64,000 bases of DNA. Source: Nannochloropsis oceanica. Lineage: Eukaryota; Sar; Eustigmatophyceae; Eustigmatales; Monodopsidaceae. Shown here one piece after another: positions 9,344 to 20,812 of this stretch; positions within the stretch are counted from its first letter, which is position 1; each line of letters begins with the position of its first letter. The position numbers were made by a program, and so were the translations under genes. The notes below the pieces were generated by a model. That model saw nothing but the letters and a program-made list of their open reading frames with translations, did no database searches and had not been told where the DNA came from. Location: the NCBI GenBank assembly GCA_004519485.1, contig CP038110.1, forward strand, positions 744,001-808,000. Reading direction: 5' to 3'.

Positions 9344-11228
9344 ATGTCCGTGTCTAGCTGTCTTCGTGGTGCATGCGCGAGTGTTTCATGCTTGAGCTTG
9401 ATGTTCAACGCCGCGAGAGTCGCCCATCGTCGCTCTGGGCATTATTCTTCCTTTAGAAATGCCCTAACTACCTCAATCCCGCACACACTAAATAAGCACA
9501 TAGAAAACAGTGGTAGAGCAGCCAGCATGGGTGGAGAGGTTCCTCAATCCACCAGGCCGACTACCACGCCCAGCACTGCCGTCGACGCCGAGAGCAATGG
9601 CCACGACGATCTTCACCCTGCCATGCTTAATCAACAGGATGACGCTGCCGTGGCGGAACAAGACCGCTTGACCATGGCTCAGCAAGAAGAGATAGAAAGT
9701 CAAATTGCAGCTACACAGCCTTTGGTGGGGGCGCTGGAGCCACCATCCGTCTTGCTGCCCGATTACAAAGATAACCCTGCGAAAGGATTTGTAGCGGGCG
9801 TGGAGGACCTGGCGCAGCGGTACCGAATGATGCGGCGTGTCCGCGGGGATGGGAACTGCTTCTACCGTGCTTTTTTGTTTGCCTACCTAGCTGGGCTGGT
9901 GGAGGGAGGGGTGGGGGAGGGAGGGAAGAAAAAGAAAGAGTGGGATAAGCTGGCCAAGACGGTGAAGGATAGCAAGGGATGGTTGGTGGAGGTGGGGTTT
10001 GAGGAGGTTGCTATTGACATGTTCTGGGAGGTTTTTGTGGAAGAGGTAAGATGGGGAAAGGAGTTTGAAACTCCCAACCAATAAGCAACCCACCACCCAC
10101 TCACACACGGGTATACCCCTCCCCTCGTTCCTCCCCACTCCCTCCCTCCTCTCCTCCCTCCTCCTCTCCCTCCTTCCACCCCTCCTTCAGCTGGAAGAGC
10201 TTCCCCAAAAGACACTCGCCGATCTGGAGGCGACATTTAACGACCCTCACGGCGTGGCATCTTACATGGTCTGGTACTGCCGTCTCTTGACCGCAGGCTT
10301 TCTGAAGAAGCACCGGGAGGAATACGAGGCTTTCCTGGATGGCCGGTAGGGAGGGAGGGAGGGAGGGAGGGAGGGAGGGTGGGAAGAGCAAGGCATATCA
10401 CCGGTTCTCAGAAGCGTCGACTTGGTGAGAGGTAGAGAGAGACTGAAGAGGGTAGGTGTACGACGTAAGGAGAGGATGTGAGCCAATTGCGTTACCGTGT
10501 ACAAGCTCTTACCACTTTAGACACCTACCTCTCTGTCTCTCTCTGTCTCTCTCTATCTGTCTGTCTCTTTCTCTGTCTCTGTCCCTCTTTTATCTCCCTC
10601 TCTCTGTCTATCTCTGTCCCTCTTTTTATCTTCCTCTCTGTCTCTCCCTGTCTCTCCCTGTCTCTCTCTGTCTCTCTCTCTCTCTGTCTCTATGTCTTTG
10701 TCTCTGTCTCTCTTTTTATCTCCCTCTCTCTGTCTCTCTTTTAATCTCCCTCTCTCTGTCTCTCTCTGTCTCTCTCTGTCTCTCTCTGTCTCTCTTTTTA
10801 TCTCTGTCTCTCTGTCTCTCTGTCTCTCTGTCTCTCTCTCTCTCTCTCTTTTCATCTCTCTCTCTTTTCATCTCTCTCTCATTTTCTCATCTCTCTCTCT
10901 CTTCATCTCCCTCTTCCTCTCTCTCTCTGTCTCTGTCTCTATCTCTCTCTCTTCCTCACTCTCTCTTCACAGCTACACCGACATGAACGACTTCTGCGCC
11001 CGGGAAGTAGAGCCCGTAGGGAAGGAGTGCGAGGAACTGCAGATAGTGGCCTTGATGCGCGTTTTGGACGCCCAGGTCCATATCGAATACCTGGACGGGA
11101 GGCCTCTGCCGGATGGAGGGCATTTGCCTGTGCATGTCCTGCCGGAGGGAGGGGGGGAGGGAGGGGGGGAGGGAGGGGGGGTAACGCTGTTGTACCGCCC
11201 AGGACATTATGACGTGTTGTCGGCGTGA
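9344..11228 (+). CDS. OTUB1: Otubain-family ubiquitin thioesterase
   Basis: A cysteine protease of peptidase family C65 that cleaves ubiquitin chains. Exons: 9344-10045, 10191-10345, 10973-11228, joined with phases that fit exactly. The catalytic Cys motif is RVRGDGNCFYRAFLFAYL. The middle exon has the family's helical segment (FNDPHGVASYMVWYCRLLTA), and the last exon has REVEPVGKECEELQIVALMR plus the C-terminal His motif YRPGHYDVLSA. From Met 9344 the protein is 370 aa, and from Met 9527 (MGGEVPQS) about 309 aa. Known otubains are near 270 aa, so the later start is equally plausible; the longer one would add a Ser/Cys-rich N-terminus that could be a targeting peptide. A Gly/Glu-rich insertion just before the final strand looks like a GGGA array that has stayed in frame. 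Introns are 145 and 627 bp. Confidence 0.9.
10520..10970 (+). repeat. CT-rich (CTCTGT/CTCTCT)n array in otubain intron 2
   Basis: About 450 bp of near-pure pyrimidine on the coding strand, built from TCTCTG and TCTCTC units with occasional TTTTATC, running straight into the acceptor CTCTTCACAG at 10972. It differs from the CCCT arrays elsewhere and acts as an extremely long polypyrimidine tract. Confidence 0.85.
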
Positions 11229-11590
11229 GAAGACCGAGTGGGGACCGCGGGCTTGTCCCGAGTCGAAGCCGAGGTAGGAGGGGGCTAAGATGTGTGTGTA
11301 GAGAGGGGGGGGATGATTATGACGAGACGATGCGCAGGCGTAGACAGAGGAGTACAGGCGGAGCATGTGATAAAGGCATGCAGTGCCCCCAGCAAATCCC
11401 CCGCCGGGCCGTGAACAAATCCGTGGTAATAGAGGAAGCACCAAAGCATAAGCACCTTCGATTCGATACTGACTTTCGTTTGCCCATGTCATACTTAATT
11501 GTAATCATTTTATGTACATCCATTGCTCATTCGACCGGTGTGCTTCCTATCCCATCCCCCTTGGGGCCATCCTCCCTCCCTCCCTCCCTC

Positions 11591-12541
11591 CTACAACCCC
11601 TCCCCCCTCCCCCTCATAACCAGCCAATCCGCCAGCACGACCGCAACAAACACTACCACATTATCCCACCCCTCCGGAACCGGTAATGTCTCCGCCGCCG
11701 CACTCAACAACGTGGCCCCCCACACCCTCTCCCCCACCCCCCTCCTCCCTCTCTCTGCAACGGCGATCCACCCGTGGTATTGGAAATATGCCGCGAGGCA
11801 GAAAGAGGTCAAGACACTGGCAGCGATGAAGCCCAGCGTGCCCACCCACGACTTGCTACGACACCAGGGAATCCGCCCTCTTTGTTGTGGTTGTTGTTGT
11901 TGTTGTTGTGGTTGGTCGTGGTGGTGGTGTTGGAGTTGTGGCTCTGACTGCCATGTGAGTTTTTTTCCGTCGTCGTCGTGTTTCACGTTTTGAATCGCCA
12001 AAGGTGCACACCGACGACCAATCAAGTCCGCGAAGCCGTCGCCCGCACACAGGCACGAAATACACAGGGCGGCAGTCAGGTGCCGCCAGTACACCAGCGT
12101 AGCAACGATCATGACGCTTCCATACAAGAAAGGCCCGCGCAACAACTCCTGCCGGGCGCCGGTCCTGCTCATGCTTTGCACGGTCGCCTGATTTTGTGCT
12201 ATTCCCAGGCCGACAAGTGTGAAGAAAGACGTCAAGGCCAAGGGCGCCACCATGGCAAAGGAGGAGGCATGTGACGACTGGGAAAAGAGAGGCCAGCATA
12301 GCAGAAAGATGGGGCCACAACCGACGTGCATGAACTTGCGTGCGGTTGTGGAGGCACAGATCTTGCGGGCGGCGAGGAGTTTGACGCCTTCCGAGTAGGA
12401 GACCATGGCCAGGGACGTGAGGAGGAGGGCGCGGGTATCGTGTGCATGGGGGTTGGCGAGGGTCTTGGCCGTGAAGAAGGACGAGGCGGTGGTGGGAGTG
12501 GGAGTGCTGGCGGCGGCGGGGGCCAGGGAGAAGGTCGGCAT
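11591..12541 (-). CDS. VTE5: Phytol/farnesol kinase-like integral membrane protein
   Basis: A single-exon, 316-aa protein. It resembles the phytol kinase/polyprenol kinase family (VTE5), which uses CTP to phosphorylate phytol from chlorophyll breakdown on the way to tocopherol and fatty-acid phytyl esters. Visible family motifs: ARKFMHVGCGPIFLLCWPLF near residue 70, a loop then LLRGPFLYGSVMIVATLVYW, the signature LCAGDGFADLIGRR, then KSWVGTLGF and, near the end, VPEGWDNVVVFVAVVLADWL. About six hydrophobic segments can be seen. A His/Gln-rich insert of about 40 residues (HHHHDQPQQQQQQPQQ) separates GDGFADLIGRR from KSWVGTLGF, which are close together in plant homologues. It is convergent with otubain (362 bp between stops). 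VTE5, VTE6 and farnesol kinase cannot be separated by eye. Confidence 0.8.
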   Translation of the reverse strand: MPTFSLAPAAASTPTPTTASSFFTAKTLANPHAHDTRALLLTSLAMVSYSEGVKLLAARKICASTTARKFMHVGCGPIFLLCWPLFSQSSHASSFAMVAPLALTSFFTLVGLGIAQNQATVQSMSRTGARQELLRGPFLYGSVMIVATLVYWRHLTAALCISCLCAGDGFADLIGRRCAPLAIQNVKHDDDGKKLTWQSEPQLQHHHHDQPQQQQQQPQQRGRIPWCRSKSWVGTLGFIAASVLTSFCLAAYFQYHGWIAVAERGRRGVGERVWGATLLSAAAETLPVPEGWDNVVVFVAVVLADWLVMRGRGEGL

Positions 12542-13129
12542 AATTAGAAGAGGTGATACAACTTATCTCTGTGTACAGGTGGGGACCGCATATGGGAGAG
12601 ATGAGGTGTGTGTCGGTCGAGACAACTCAACAAGCAATGGCAACGGCAATGCATTGAAGTCCATGTTTTTGAATTCTACATCAATGCAACGCCTCAATTT
12701 CTATGTTTTCCACGCCCATCATACCACTCCACGCTCACCCATGCGCACACCTGTACACTTCTCGCAGCAGCCACCTGCCCCAGTCGGATGATGGGGACAT
12801 GGCTTGTCGTATCAGAATGGTGAACGTGTGAGCAAAGAGGCCCATTTCTCCTCATCACACTATACGCATCCCGCCGCACACGCTCGTCGTCCCGTCCTCC
12901 GCTTACCTGCGCCCTCGGCAGTCAAAAAACGAAAGAAACCAGCGACGACATTAGATGATAGACTCCTTCGTCAGCCTTAGATCCACCGTTCGTCAGCGTT
13001 TCGCGGTAAGTGAGGGGTCAACGGCGCGGGCTTCCTTCAGGGCATTGATCCACGCCTCCCCCTCTCCCTCGCTTATTCTCACCCAACCACCCACACATAC
13101 AGAATTTAACAGAGCAGTATCCCACTGGC
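12542..13129. promoter_or_regulatory. Divergent intergenic region, phytol kinase-like (-) / DUF218 (+)
   Basis: 588 bp between two start codons, with no GGGA array and no supported gene. It is the likely promoter region for both genes, by orientation. Confidence 0.35.
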
Positions 13130-15141
13130 ATGGTGCGTGCCAGAAGTGCGAGCAAGACGCTAGGGACCTGCTTGACTATCGTCATGGTAAGGGAGGGAGG
13201 GAAGGAAGAGGGAAGAGGAGAACGAGAGTACGGAAAAGAAGCGGATTTAGTGCTTGGAGACGAAGGAGGACTTGTCAATCATTTCCTTTTCGAACCATCC
13301 CCTTCTGTCCCCTACCCTGCTGCTCCCATCTTGCTCTCAATTCGACTGATGTCTTTCTGTGTAATCGTCAGTGTGTCTCCCCCTTCCTTTCCCCCTCTCT
13401 CTCCCCTACCTCCACCTCGACTCTCACAACCTCTTCACCCCCAGGCGGTCGTCTACATGTCCATGATCTATCTTGTCGTCGGTCGCGTATCCAGCCCCTC
13501 TCTCTCCCTCCTCAACGCCACCACAAGCACCAGCTACAGCACCAATCTCCGCGGCGCCTCCTCCTCCTCCTCCTCCCCCTCTCTCTCCAAATTTCGCAAC
13601 AACCCCCTCCCCTCCCTCCCCAATAGCGCCGCCCTCACCCACCTCATCGTCGTTGCCGGCCACGCCGTCACTATCACCGAATCCCTCGAGGGCGTGGAGG
13701 AGGAGGACCATGTGTGGTACCTCCTCCCCTACCAGAAGGCGCAGGACCTTCCCGCCACATTTGTGGCGCACATTAAAGCAGGCGTAAGCTTGGCCCAGAG
13801 AGACCCGGCTTCTCTGTTGGTCTTCTCGGGAGGGCAGACAAGGGTCGATGCGGGCCCGTGGAGCGAGGGGGCTGCATACTACCGTGTGGCGGAGCATTTT
13901 GGGGTTCGTGGGGGAGGGAGGGAGGGAGGGAGGGTGGGAGGGTGAGGGAGGGGTGGGAGGGGAAGGGGGAGGATGGGAGGGAGGAGGAAGGGAGATTGGA
14001 AAGGGAAGGGGCCATATCAATTGCGTGTCAGCTGGTGCCTTCTGTCTGAGCCGAGGCAGAGAAATCCTCCTTCTAACCCCAACGCCATCTCCCTCCCTCC
14101 CTGCAGTGGTGGGATCCTGCGTCTGACCCCAGTCCAGAGGTGAAAGGCCGGGCGTTGGCGGAAGAGTACGCGCTCGACTCCTTCGAGAACCTTCTATACT
14201 CCATCTGCCGCTTCAAGGTAACCCAAGGCAGAAAAATGTGGCAGTCATCAGTTCCCTCCGTCCCTCCCTCCCTCCCTCCGTCCCTCCCTCCCTCCCCTTC
14301 CTCCCTTCTGGAGTACACAGATCATCAACCCCTCCCAATCATCGTCTTTTCCTTCGCTTTTCACCTCATCCCTCCCTCCTTCCTTCCCTCCCTGCTTCGC
14401 CGTCTCGGTGCAGGAGTACACAGGCCACTACCCTACCCGCATCACCGTCGTCTCCTTCGCGTTTAAGCGCGCCCGCTTCTTGTCACACCACCGGGGGGCT
14501 CTACGTTTCCCCGAGGCTCAATTCGAATATATGGGCCTTGATCCACCACCAGAGGGACGCTTTGACCGCAAGAAGGCCGTGGAGGGGGTGGGGAGGGAGG
14601 GAGGGAGGGAGGGAGGGAGGGAGGGAATGTCGGTGGGGGTCGTTCGCTCGCTGTTTTTCAATTGTGTGGCCTGATTTGTTTTGATGTCGCTTTGTGTCTT
14701 TTTTTTGCGTTTGCTCTTGGAGGTCTCCCTTCATTTGGTGGTGCCCTTGTCTGTCATGCTCGCGAGTGTCCTCTATTTAATTCTTTCCTTTTGCCTTGCC
14801 TTGCATGGAAGCCTCTTTCCTTTATTATTATTCATTCTCACCAGCCTTCTCCCTCCCTCCCTCCCTCTTTTCCTCCCTCCCTCCCTCCCTCCCTCTCTCC
14901 CACCCTACCTTCCTCCTTCTTTCCCTCCCGCCTCCTTCCTCAGGAGTACCACGATGCCTTAAAGCTGTTCGAATCCGACCCCTATGGCTGTCACTCCAAG
15001 ACACTTCAAGAGAAACGAGCAAGCCGCAACCCATTCCGTCGCACCGCGCCCTACGCCCTCGCCTGCCCTGAGATCGCCCCCCTCCTTGAGTATTGCCAGC
15101 GTACCATCTACCCTCATGCGCTCCCGTGGGACGCGCACTAG
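13130..15141 (+). CDS. DUF218 (YdcF-like) protein with N-terminal membrane anchor
   Basis: Five exons: 13130-13186, 13445-13903, 14107-14217, 14414-14587, 14944-15141, all phase 0, giving 332 aa. The N-terminus (AVVYMSMIYLVVGRV) is one hydrophobic anchor. The DUF218 core follows: LIVVAGHAVTITESLE, then SLLVFSGGQTRVDAGPWSEG, SEYALDSFENLL-type helix (EEYALDSFENLLYSICRFKE), RITVVSFAFKRARFLSHH, and a C-terminal HALPWDAH. Family members bind nucleotide-like ligands, but no specific reaction can be given here. Donors at 13904 (GTTCGT) and 14588 (GTGGGG) are weak; the latter is ambiguous with a GTGGAG nine bases earlier, which would drop three residues. Introns 2 and 4 have GGGA just after the donor and CCCT just before the acceptor. 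Confidence 0.85.
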
Positions 15142-16553
15142 GCGGCGAGAAGGAGAAGATTAGCGTGAGGGAGGGGGAAAGGGATAGAGTATGAGTCTCT
15201 GCGAGGAAGAGTGAGCAAGCGGGAGAAAGACATGAAAGGGAGGGAGGGAGGGAGAGAGGGATGGCCTCGTGGAGGCCATAATGCTAGATCAGTGGCAAAA
15301 CAATTTAGAAGCTGTTTGCGTTCGTGTAACCGGAAGCATTGCTACGCGCTCCGAGCATAAGGAGGAGAGAGAAAGTGTGACTACTGCTTCAAGGCAGTGA
15401 GCGTCGACGCGTGAGGAGGGGCACAATTAAAGTCACTGATTGTACAGTAAACACCTCCCCGGGCGATCTCCGAGAAGAAATAGAATGGAATGCAAAAATC
15501 GCACTCCTCGTCTTTCGATCAAAACGTGTCGACCCTTGCTCATCCATTTTCTTGATACAACTCAAGTATGCTTTAAGTAGACGAGGGGACGAAAAGGAAG
15601 CACGATGTGGCCAACGTGCCTTTCTCGACGACCACACAAATTCATCCCAAAGGGCCGGCGCTCAACCACCATCCTGCGACCAAAATATCTCAACATTTTC
15701 TATCTCATATTATTTTCAACAATGCACGCCGCACATAGTACGATACATCGCCCCCAAAGCCACTGAAATCCCTCGCCGTGGCACTTTCTTTTCAAAGGTC
15801 GATCGCCCCACCGTCGGACCGAGCCGTCAGGAGAAAGGCCGTGGAGCACCAGAATAGACCACCATATGCAGGGCAGGCATGCCGATTATTAGCACCGCTT
15901 TGTGAACACACAACAGAACCGTGCATCCAGTCAGTAGTAAAAGTCCTGTGCCACTTCTTCCCTCCCTGCCACTTCCCTTCCCGACACTCGTTATCGACGC
16001 CATAAGTTATGGCCCGTAACTTTACTAATTAAGTTGAGCAAAACGGCCACCCCCGTTGTGCACCTTTGACCGTATTTTGCCGATGAGACTGCTACAAGTT
16101 GCGTATCACAGCGAGTCTTGAAGAGGGGGACAATTATTGTTTTGGGACAATGTCAGGAAAGGTCAAATTTAAAGTCACTGGTACTTTTAGTGTGTCCGAT
16201 CACTAGTCGGCCAAGAGCACTTCTCCGCTCACGAGACCGGCCGAATCGGTCGTTAAAAGTGGGGCAAGTTGGCCTTTTTGTGTCCCTTCGTGTCCCAATA
16301 CCCCCAGTTTCCGTCTCACTATGCAATTACCCCTCACCAAAAACCACAGTTCACCAAGCACACTTCTGTGCTTGTACGACCATCCTGCACTCGTGCTTAC
16401 ACATCCTGGCACTAATTCCAGGTCTTTTTTCCAACGTTCTGGGGCGATTGAACCGATAGCATAAGAAATAGGAGGCATGGTGGCGACATACAGACCACTG
16501 AGCCAGGGCTCTGGTCGAGAGACTCTGTAGCAGACCACAGCCTTTCCTTCCAT
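15142..16553. other. Intergenic, no recognised gene
   Basis: 1.4 kb with open frames up to about 150 codons on both strands. None shows a family motif, splice structure or biased composition that I would trust. GGGA arrays stop at about 15255. It probably holds the DUF218 3' UTR and the Zn2Cys6 gene promoter. Confidence 0.4.
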
Positions 16554-18119
16554 TTGGAAAAGCGTATGACAGGGGGAGGCCCCATGCACGGGACTTTGGC
16601 CTCCAACTACCCGCCGGGGCGCCCTCCTGTGCAGCTACCCTCGAATGGCCGCAAAGCGCGAGAACAGGGAGGCTTGACCTGTGCAGGGTGCAAGGCAAGC
16701 AAGGTGCGTAAAATGAGTAAAGTTGGAGAAAGATCAAGAGAAAAAGGGAAGATGAGAGAGAGCCAACGTGGGAGGGGAACATGGAGGAAGCGCGAGAAGC
16801 TGATTTGTGCAATCAATGAGGGATGGACACACGGGGCGATTAGCCTATTTAGTCCTCAAATGTCCATCCATGATAAGCGTACTCAAGGCATCACAAACAT
16901 GCATGCTGTTGGCAGTGTGGCATCATGAGAGCTTGAAATCGAGGGGTATCAAGGAATACAAGGACAGGGAGGTACGGGCATGCATCTTTACCCTGTCTCC
17001 GCCTCCTTGCCTGGTGTAGCGTCGCCGCACGATTCTCTGTGCGCAGAGAAAAGTCATTTTATTCCCCTATGTCTCTCAATATGACCTCGTCCTTCACGGC
17101 GTCCCAAGTCACCCATCTTGCCTTTTTAAAAAAATGTCCTGACTTCTCCCACACTTATGCCGTTTCCTTCCTTCCCTTCCTCCTTGCCCCACTCCCTTCC
17201 TCCCTCTCCTCCTCCATCCCTCAGGTCAAATGCAACCGATCGTGGCCCTGCACACGCTGTGTCCGTCTCAACCAAAAGTGCGTCCTCCCTCCACTCAAAA
17301 AACGCGCCCTTACCGCCGCCTCCTTTCAAGCTCAGCAGCAACGTCAATGGCAGCAGCAGCGGCAGGAGGAGGAGCAGCAGCCGCCCCACCCTCCACCGTG
17401 GCACCACCACCAGCAATATCTGCACCTGCACCCGTCTCAATACCAAAACAGCGGCGAGAACGCAAGCCTCACATACCCACTCCCTCGTCCTCCCCATCGG
17501 CGTGTAACTCCTCCTGTCCCCCCCCTTCCCTCTCTCTCGCATTCCTCAAACCCCCCTCCTTCTGGCCGTGGTTTATTTCACCCCCTGCCTCCCCTTATGT
17601 CCCCATCTCCACCTGCTCATCCTCCTCCTCCTTCTCCTCCTTCTTCTCCTCCACTACCTGCTCATCCTCCTGCTCCCACTCCCACCGCTGCTGCCGGTCT
17701 ACACGTCCCCCGTACACTGCTCCAGGCCGGAATCGAGGGCACGCTGCTCGCACTCATGCACGCTGAGCGCGAGGCAAAAGCTCAAGAGCTAGGGAGGATG
17801 ATGTCGGCGGCCTTTATCCGAATTCAACGGGAGGGACGTTGTAACCGACCCAGGGCCTTGGTCACCCTGAGAATGTGGTGGAGGGAGATGCTGACGAAAG
17901 ATAACGACGTCACCTGGGGCGCATTCGAAAGCGTGGGGCAGGCCCTCGGGGTGAGCCAGGCAGAGCTGGAGGGAGGAGAAGGGAATGGAGGGTATGGAAG
18001 CGCCGGTGGGGTCTTCGACATGTTGGGGGAGGAGAAGGAGCAGCTGTCGCGCTTGGCCACGTCGACGGGTCCGCGGCAGGAGAGGGGAAGGCAAAGTGGA
18101 CTGGGATGTGGTAGCAATG

Positions 18120-18156
<37 letters not shown>

Positions 18157-19663
18157 TAGAGAAGCTTGGACTTCGAAACGTCTCGAGGCGCTGCTGGCCC
18201 TCCAGGAGCGGGATAATATAGAGTATGCGGGAGAGGCCGATGGGAGCGAGGAGGAGGAGGAGGAGGAGCAGCAGCAGCATCAGCAGCAGCAGCAACAACA
18301 ACCACACCCCCACCTCTCCATCAATCGTCCACAACCAGCTCCAGGAGCTCAGCACGGCCGGCGTGAAGCAGGGGCGACGGCCAGCTTCTTGGCACGGTCG
18401 GAGCGCGAACGGAGCAAGATCGATGGGAGCACGTCCATGGTCTTCACCCTCTTCGACGGCCAGCAGCAGATATGCGCGCTCGGTCGGCATTTCCAGCGAA
18501 ACTTCCTCTCGCGGGAGGAGTGGGAGGGCGTGGTCACCGTAGGACCCGTGATGCTGATCCCTTACTTGCTCGCCTCTCTTGTGGTGGCCTCGGACCAGGA
18601 TGATTTTTTCGACCTCCTCGCCGACCTTTATTTCGGCCATGCCACCCACGCCACGGGTCTCTTAAAGGTGTTCGACAAGGACATGCGTCCTTTTTTAGGT
18701 CTCCTCCGCCTCACCCTTCTCCCACTCCCTGAGCTAGGTCCCGGCCTGATCGAAGGCTTTGTACTGCGCCGCTCTCCCTCCTCGAAGCATCTGAGGGAGC
18801 AGCCGGCGCAACGCCTAATTAGTGCAGGGTCGTCCACCCGGATCCAAGCTGCGGTTCATGGCCTCCCATCTTCCCTTCGTCGTCATCATCATCATCATCA
18901 GCAGCATCAACATCAGCAGCAGAAGCAATTAGGACCAGAGGGAAGAGACCGGGGCTTGCCGCAGCAGAGTATGATGGTGGCGCAAGGCGAGTCGCTGCCT
19001 GTTGTTCGTGATCACAAGAGGAATGACAAAGGGAATCGAGAAGAGAATCACCACAGCCGGAGGGAGGGAATAAGGAGGAAACAGAAGAAGGAGGAAGAGG
19101 GTGAAAGCGAGGGGGAAGGGGATAGCTGGCACATGTCATACAAGATACGAGAAAAGCGCAAGCGTCCTGCACCTGCTGCTTGGTCATCAACCCTGACTTC
19201 CCAATCTTCCTCTCCTTCCTCTTTTCCCAACTCCACCTCCATCTCCTCCTCCTCCTCCTCCTCCGTGTACCCCACCAGGGTCTCGTTCCATCATCAGTAC
19301 CACCCACCGGACTCTAGTGCTCCCTTCTACTTGCTAAGCAGCGGTCCTCCTCCTCCTCCTACTCTCCCTCCTGCCCCTCTCCCTCCTGCTCCACCCTTTC
19401 CCCCTCACGGATATGCGGTGCATCTCCACCACTCCTACACAAAACTGCCTCATATGTCCCACCCTCTCCCGTACCAATGCCCTCCACCATCACCTCCTCC
19501 TCCTCCCCCTCCCTATTACTACCCTCACTCCCATCCGCCGCCACATCACCAACCTACCCAGCAGCACGACCAGGGGCAGCAGCAGTCGACCGGACCTCCA
19601 CATACCTACTATCACTGCCCCCCCTACCAAATACATCCCTCTTCCTCTTCCTCTCTCCACCAT

Positions 19664-19725
<62 letters not shown>

Positions 19726-20812
19726 GCCGCAGCAGCAGAAATTACAGCGACAACAAAAAGTACAGCAGCAGCAGCAGCTTTACGGCATACCTCTTCCCGG
19801 TACCAATAACTCCCTATCCTACGGGCCTTTCCCTCCATTTCACCCTCCAAGTTTGGTCAAGGAGTCCTCCCCCCCTCCCTCCTCCTCCCCCTTCATTCCC
19901 TTCTACGCCCCCCGTTATGCTCCATCCTCCTCGTCCACACGCCCCGAGCGGCAGGCCTCAGGCAACTTCCCCATCTACCCCTCCCACCACGCAGCCCCAC
20001 CCCCAGCACCACACCCACACCATCACCTTCACCAGCCTGCACCCTCCGGCTTTTCCACCTCCTCTCTTCACCCACTTTCCTACCAACCCCCTCCTCCTAC
20101 TGTTGTACGCAACAATTCCGCCCCATTCCTCCACACCCAAGACTGCAAACCGCCTCCAGAGCCTTCCTGCCCTCCCTCCTCCTCGTCCTCCATCCCTCTC
20201 CTCTCTCCCTCTCATTCGCTCCATCCTACACAATCTCACCTGGTCATGCCCCCCCTTACTCCCCCCGTGCACCACCACACATCGCCAACCCTGCCAATGG
20301 ACACGGCAAGGCAAGATAAGGACAAGGAAACAGAAGAAGTGACGAGCGATGTCGGTGAAAGAGGAGGAGGGGAAGGTCTGCTTCCCACCTCATGCTCCCT
20401 TCATGCCCTGATGGCTGCAGCGGTCGCTGTGACAGGAGGCAGCACGCGTCTACCCTCGCAAAAACACCATCCTCCTCATCCTTCCCCTACTCTTCCTACT
20501 CCTCACCTACACCACCAGCAGCTCACACAACCGCAACCGCAGCAGCAGCAAGAGCAGCAGCAACAGGAACAGCGGCAGCAGGAAGAGGAGGAGGGGGAGG
20601 AGGAAGAGGGAAAAAAGGGAGAAGGAGGAGGACAGACAGATGGTTTTCTGTCATCGTTATCGACGCGCCGTGGGAAGGGGAAGGGGAAGGAAAAAGATGG
20701 AAAGAAGAAGGGGAGGAAGGACAGATCAGGCAGTGAGGCAGCTTCGCACTTGATGCTGTTGAGTATGGCGGGGGCATCGAGAGACGAGGCCGATGTGAAA
20801 GAAGACGGGTAG
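16554..20812 (+). CDS. Zn(II)2Cys6 binuclear-cluster transcription factor
   Basis: Two exons, 16554-16703 and 17225-20812 (both phase 0), giving 1245 aa; a second Met lies at 16566. The intron splits the zinc cluster. Exon 1 ends CAGCKASK and exon 2 begins VKCNRSWPCTRCVRLNQKC, which together give CX2CX6CX5CX2CX6C, exactly the fungal GAL4-type spacing, with basic residues in the recognition stretch. The rest is mostly disordered: Pro/Ser-rich, His-rich and poly-Gln (pure CAG run at about 19663-19720). It has one folded-looking block at about 17.73-18.8 kb (LFDGQQQICALGRHFQRNFL; LIPYLLASLVVASDQDDFFD). The acidic/basic C-terminus is probably regulatory. A Zn2Cys6 protein is a known repressor of lipid accumulation in Nannochloropsis gaditana. 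Whether this is its orthologue I cannot tell; an alignment would decide. Confidence 0.88.
19660..19770 (+). repeat. CAG repeat encoding poly-Gln in the Zn2Cys6 gene
   Basis: About 20 consecutive CAG codons, then CCGCCG and further CAG/CAA. It is a coding triplet tract that is likely length-variable between strains. Confidence 0.85.

Noticed and set aside
10456-10986. A 176-aa SLSLSLCLSL plus-strand frame that looks like multiple membrane spans
   Set aside because: It is the CT-repeat tract of otubain intron 2, and the same sequence is open on the other strand as RERERETER.
15411-16202. Two similar phrases (GACAATTA...TTAAAGTCACTG) suggesting terminal repeats of an element
   Set aside because: The similarity is short and gapped, no coding or inverted-repeat structure lies between them, and flanking target-site duplications are not seen.
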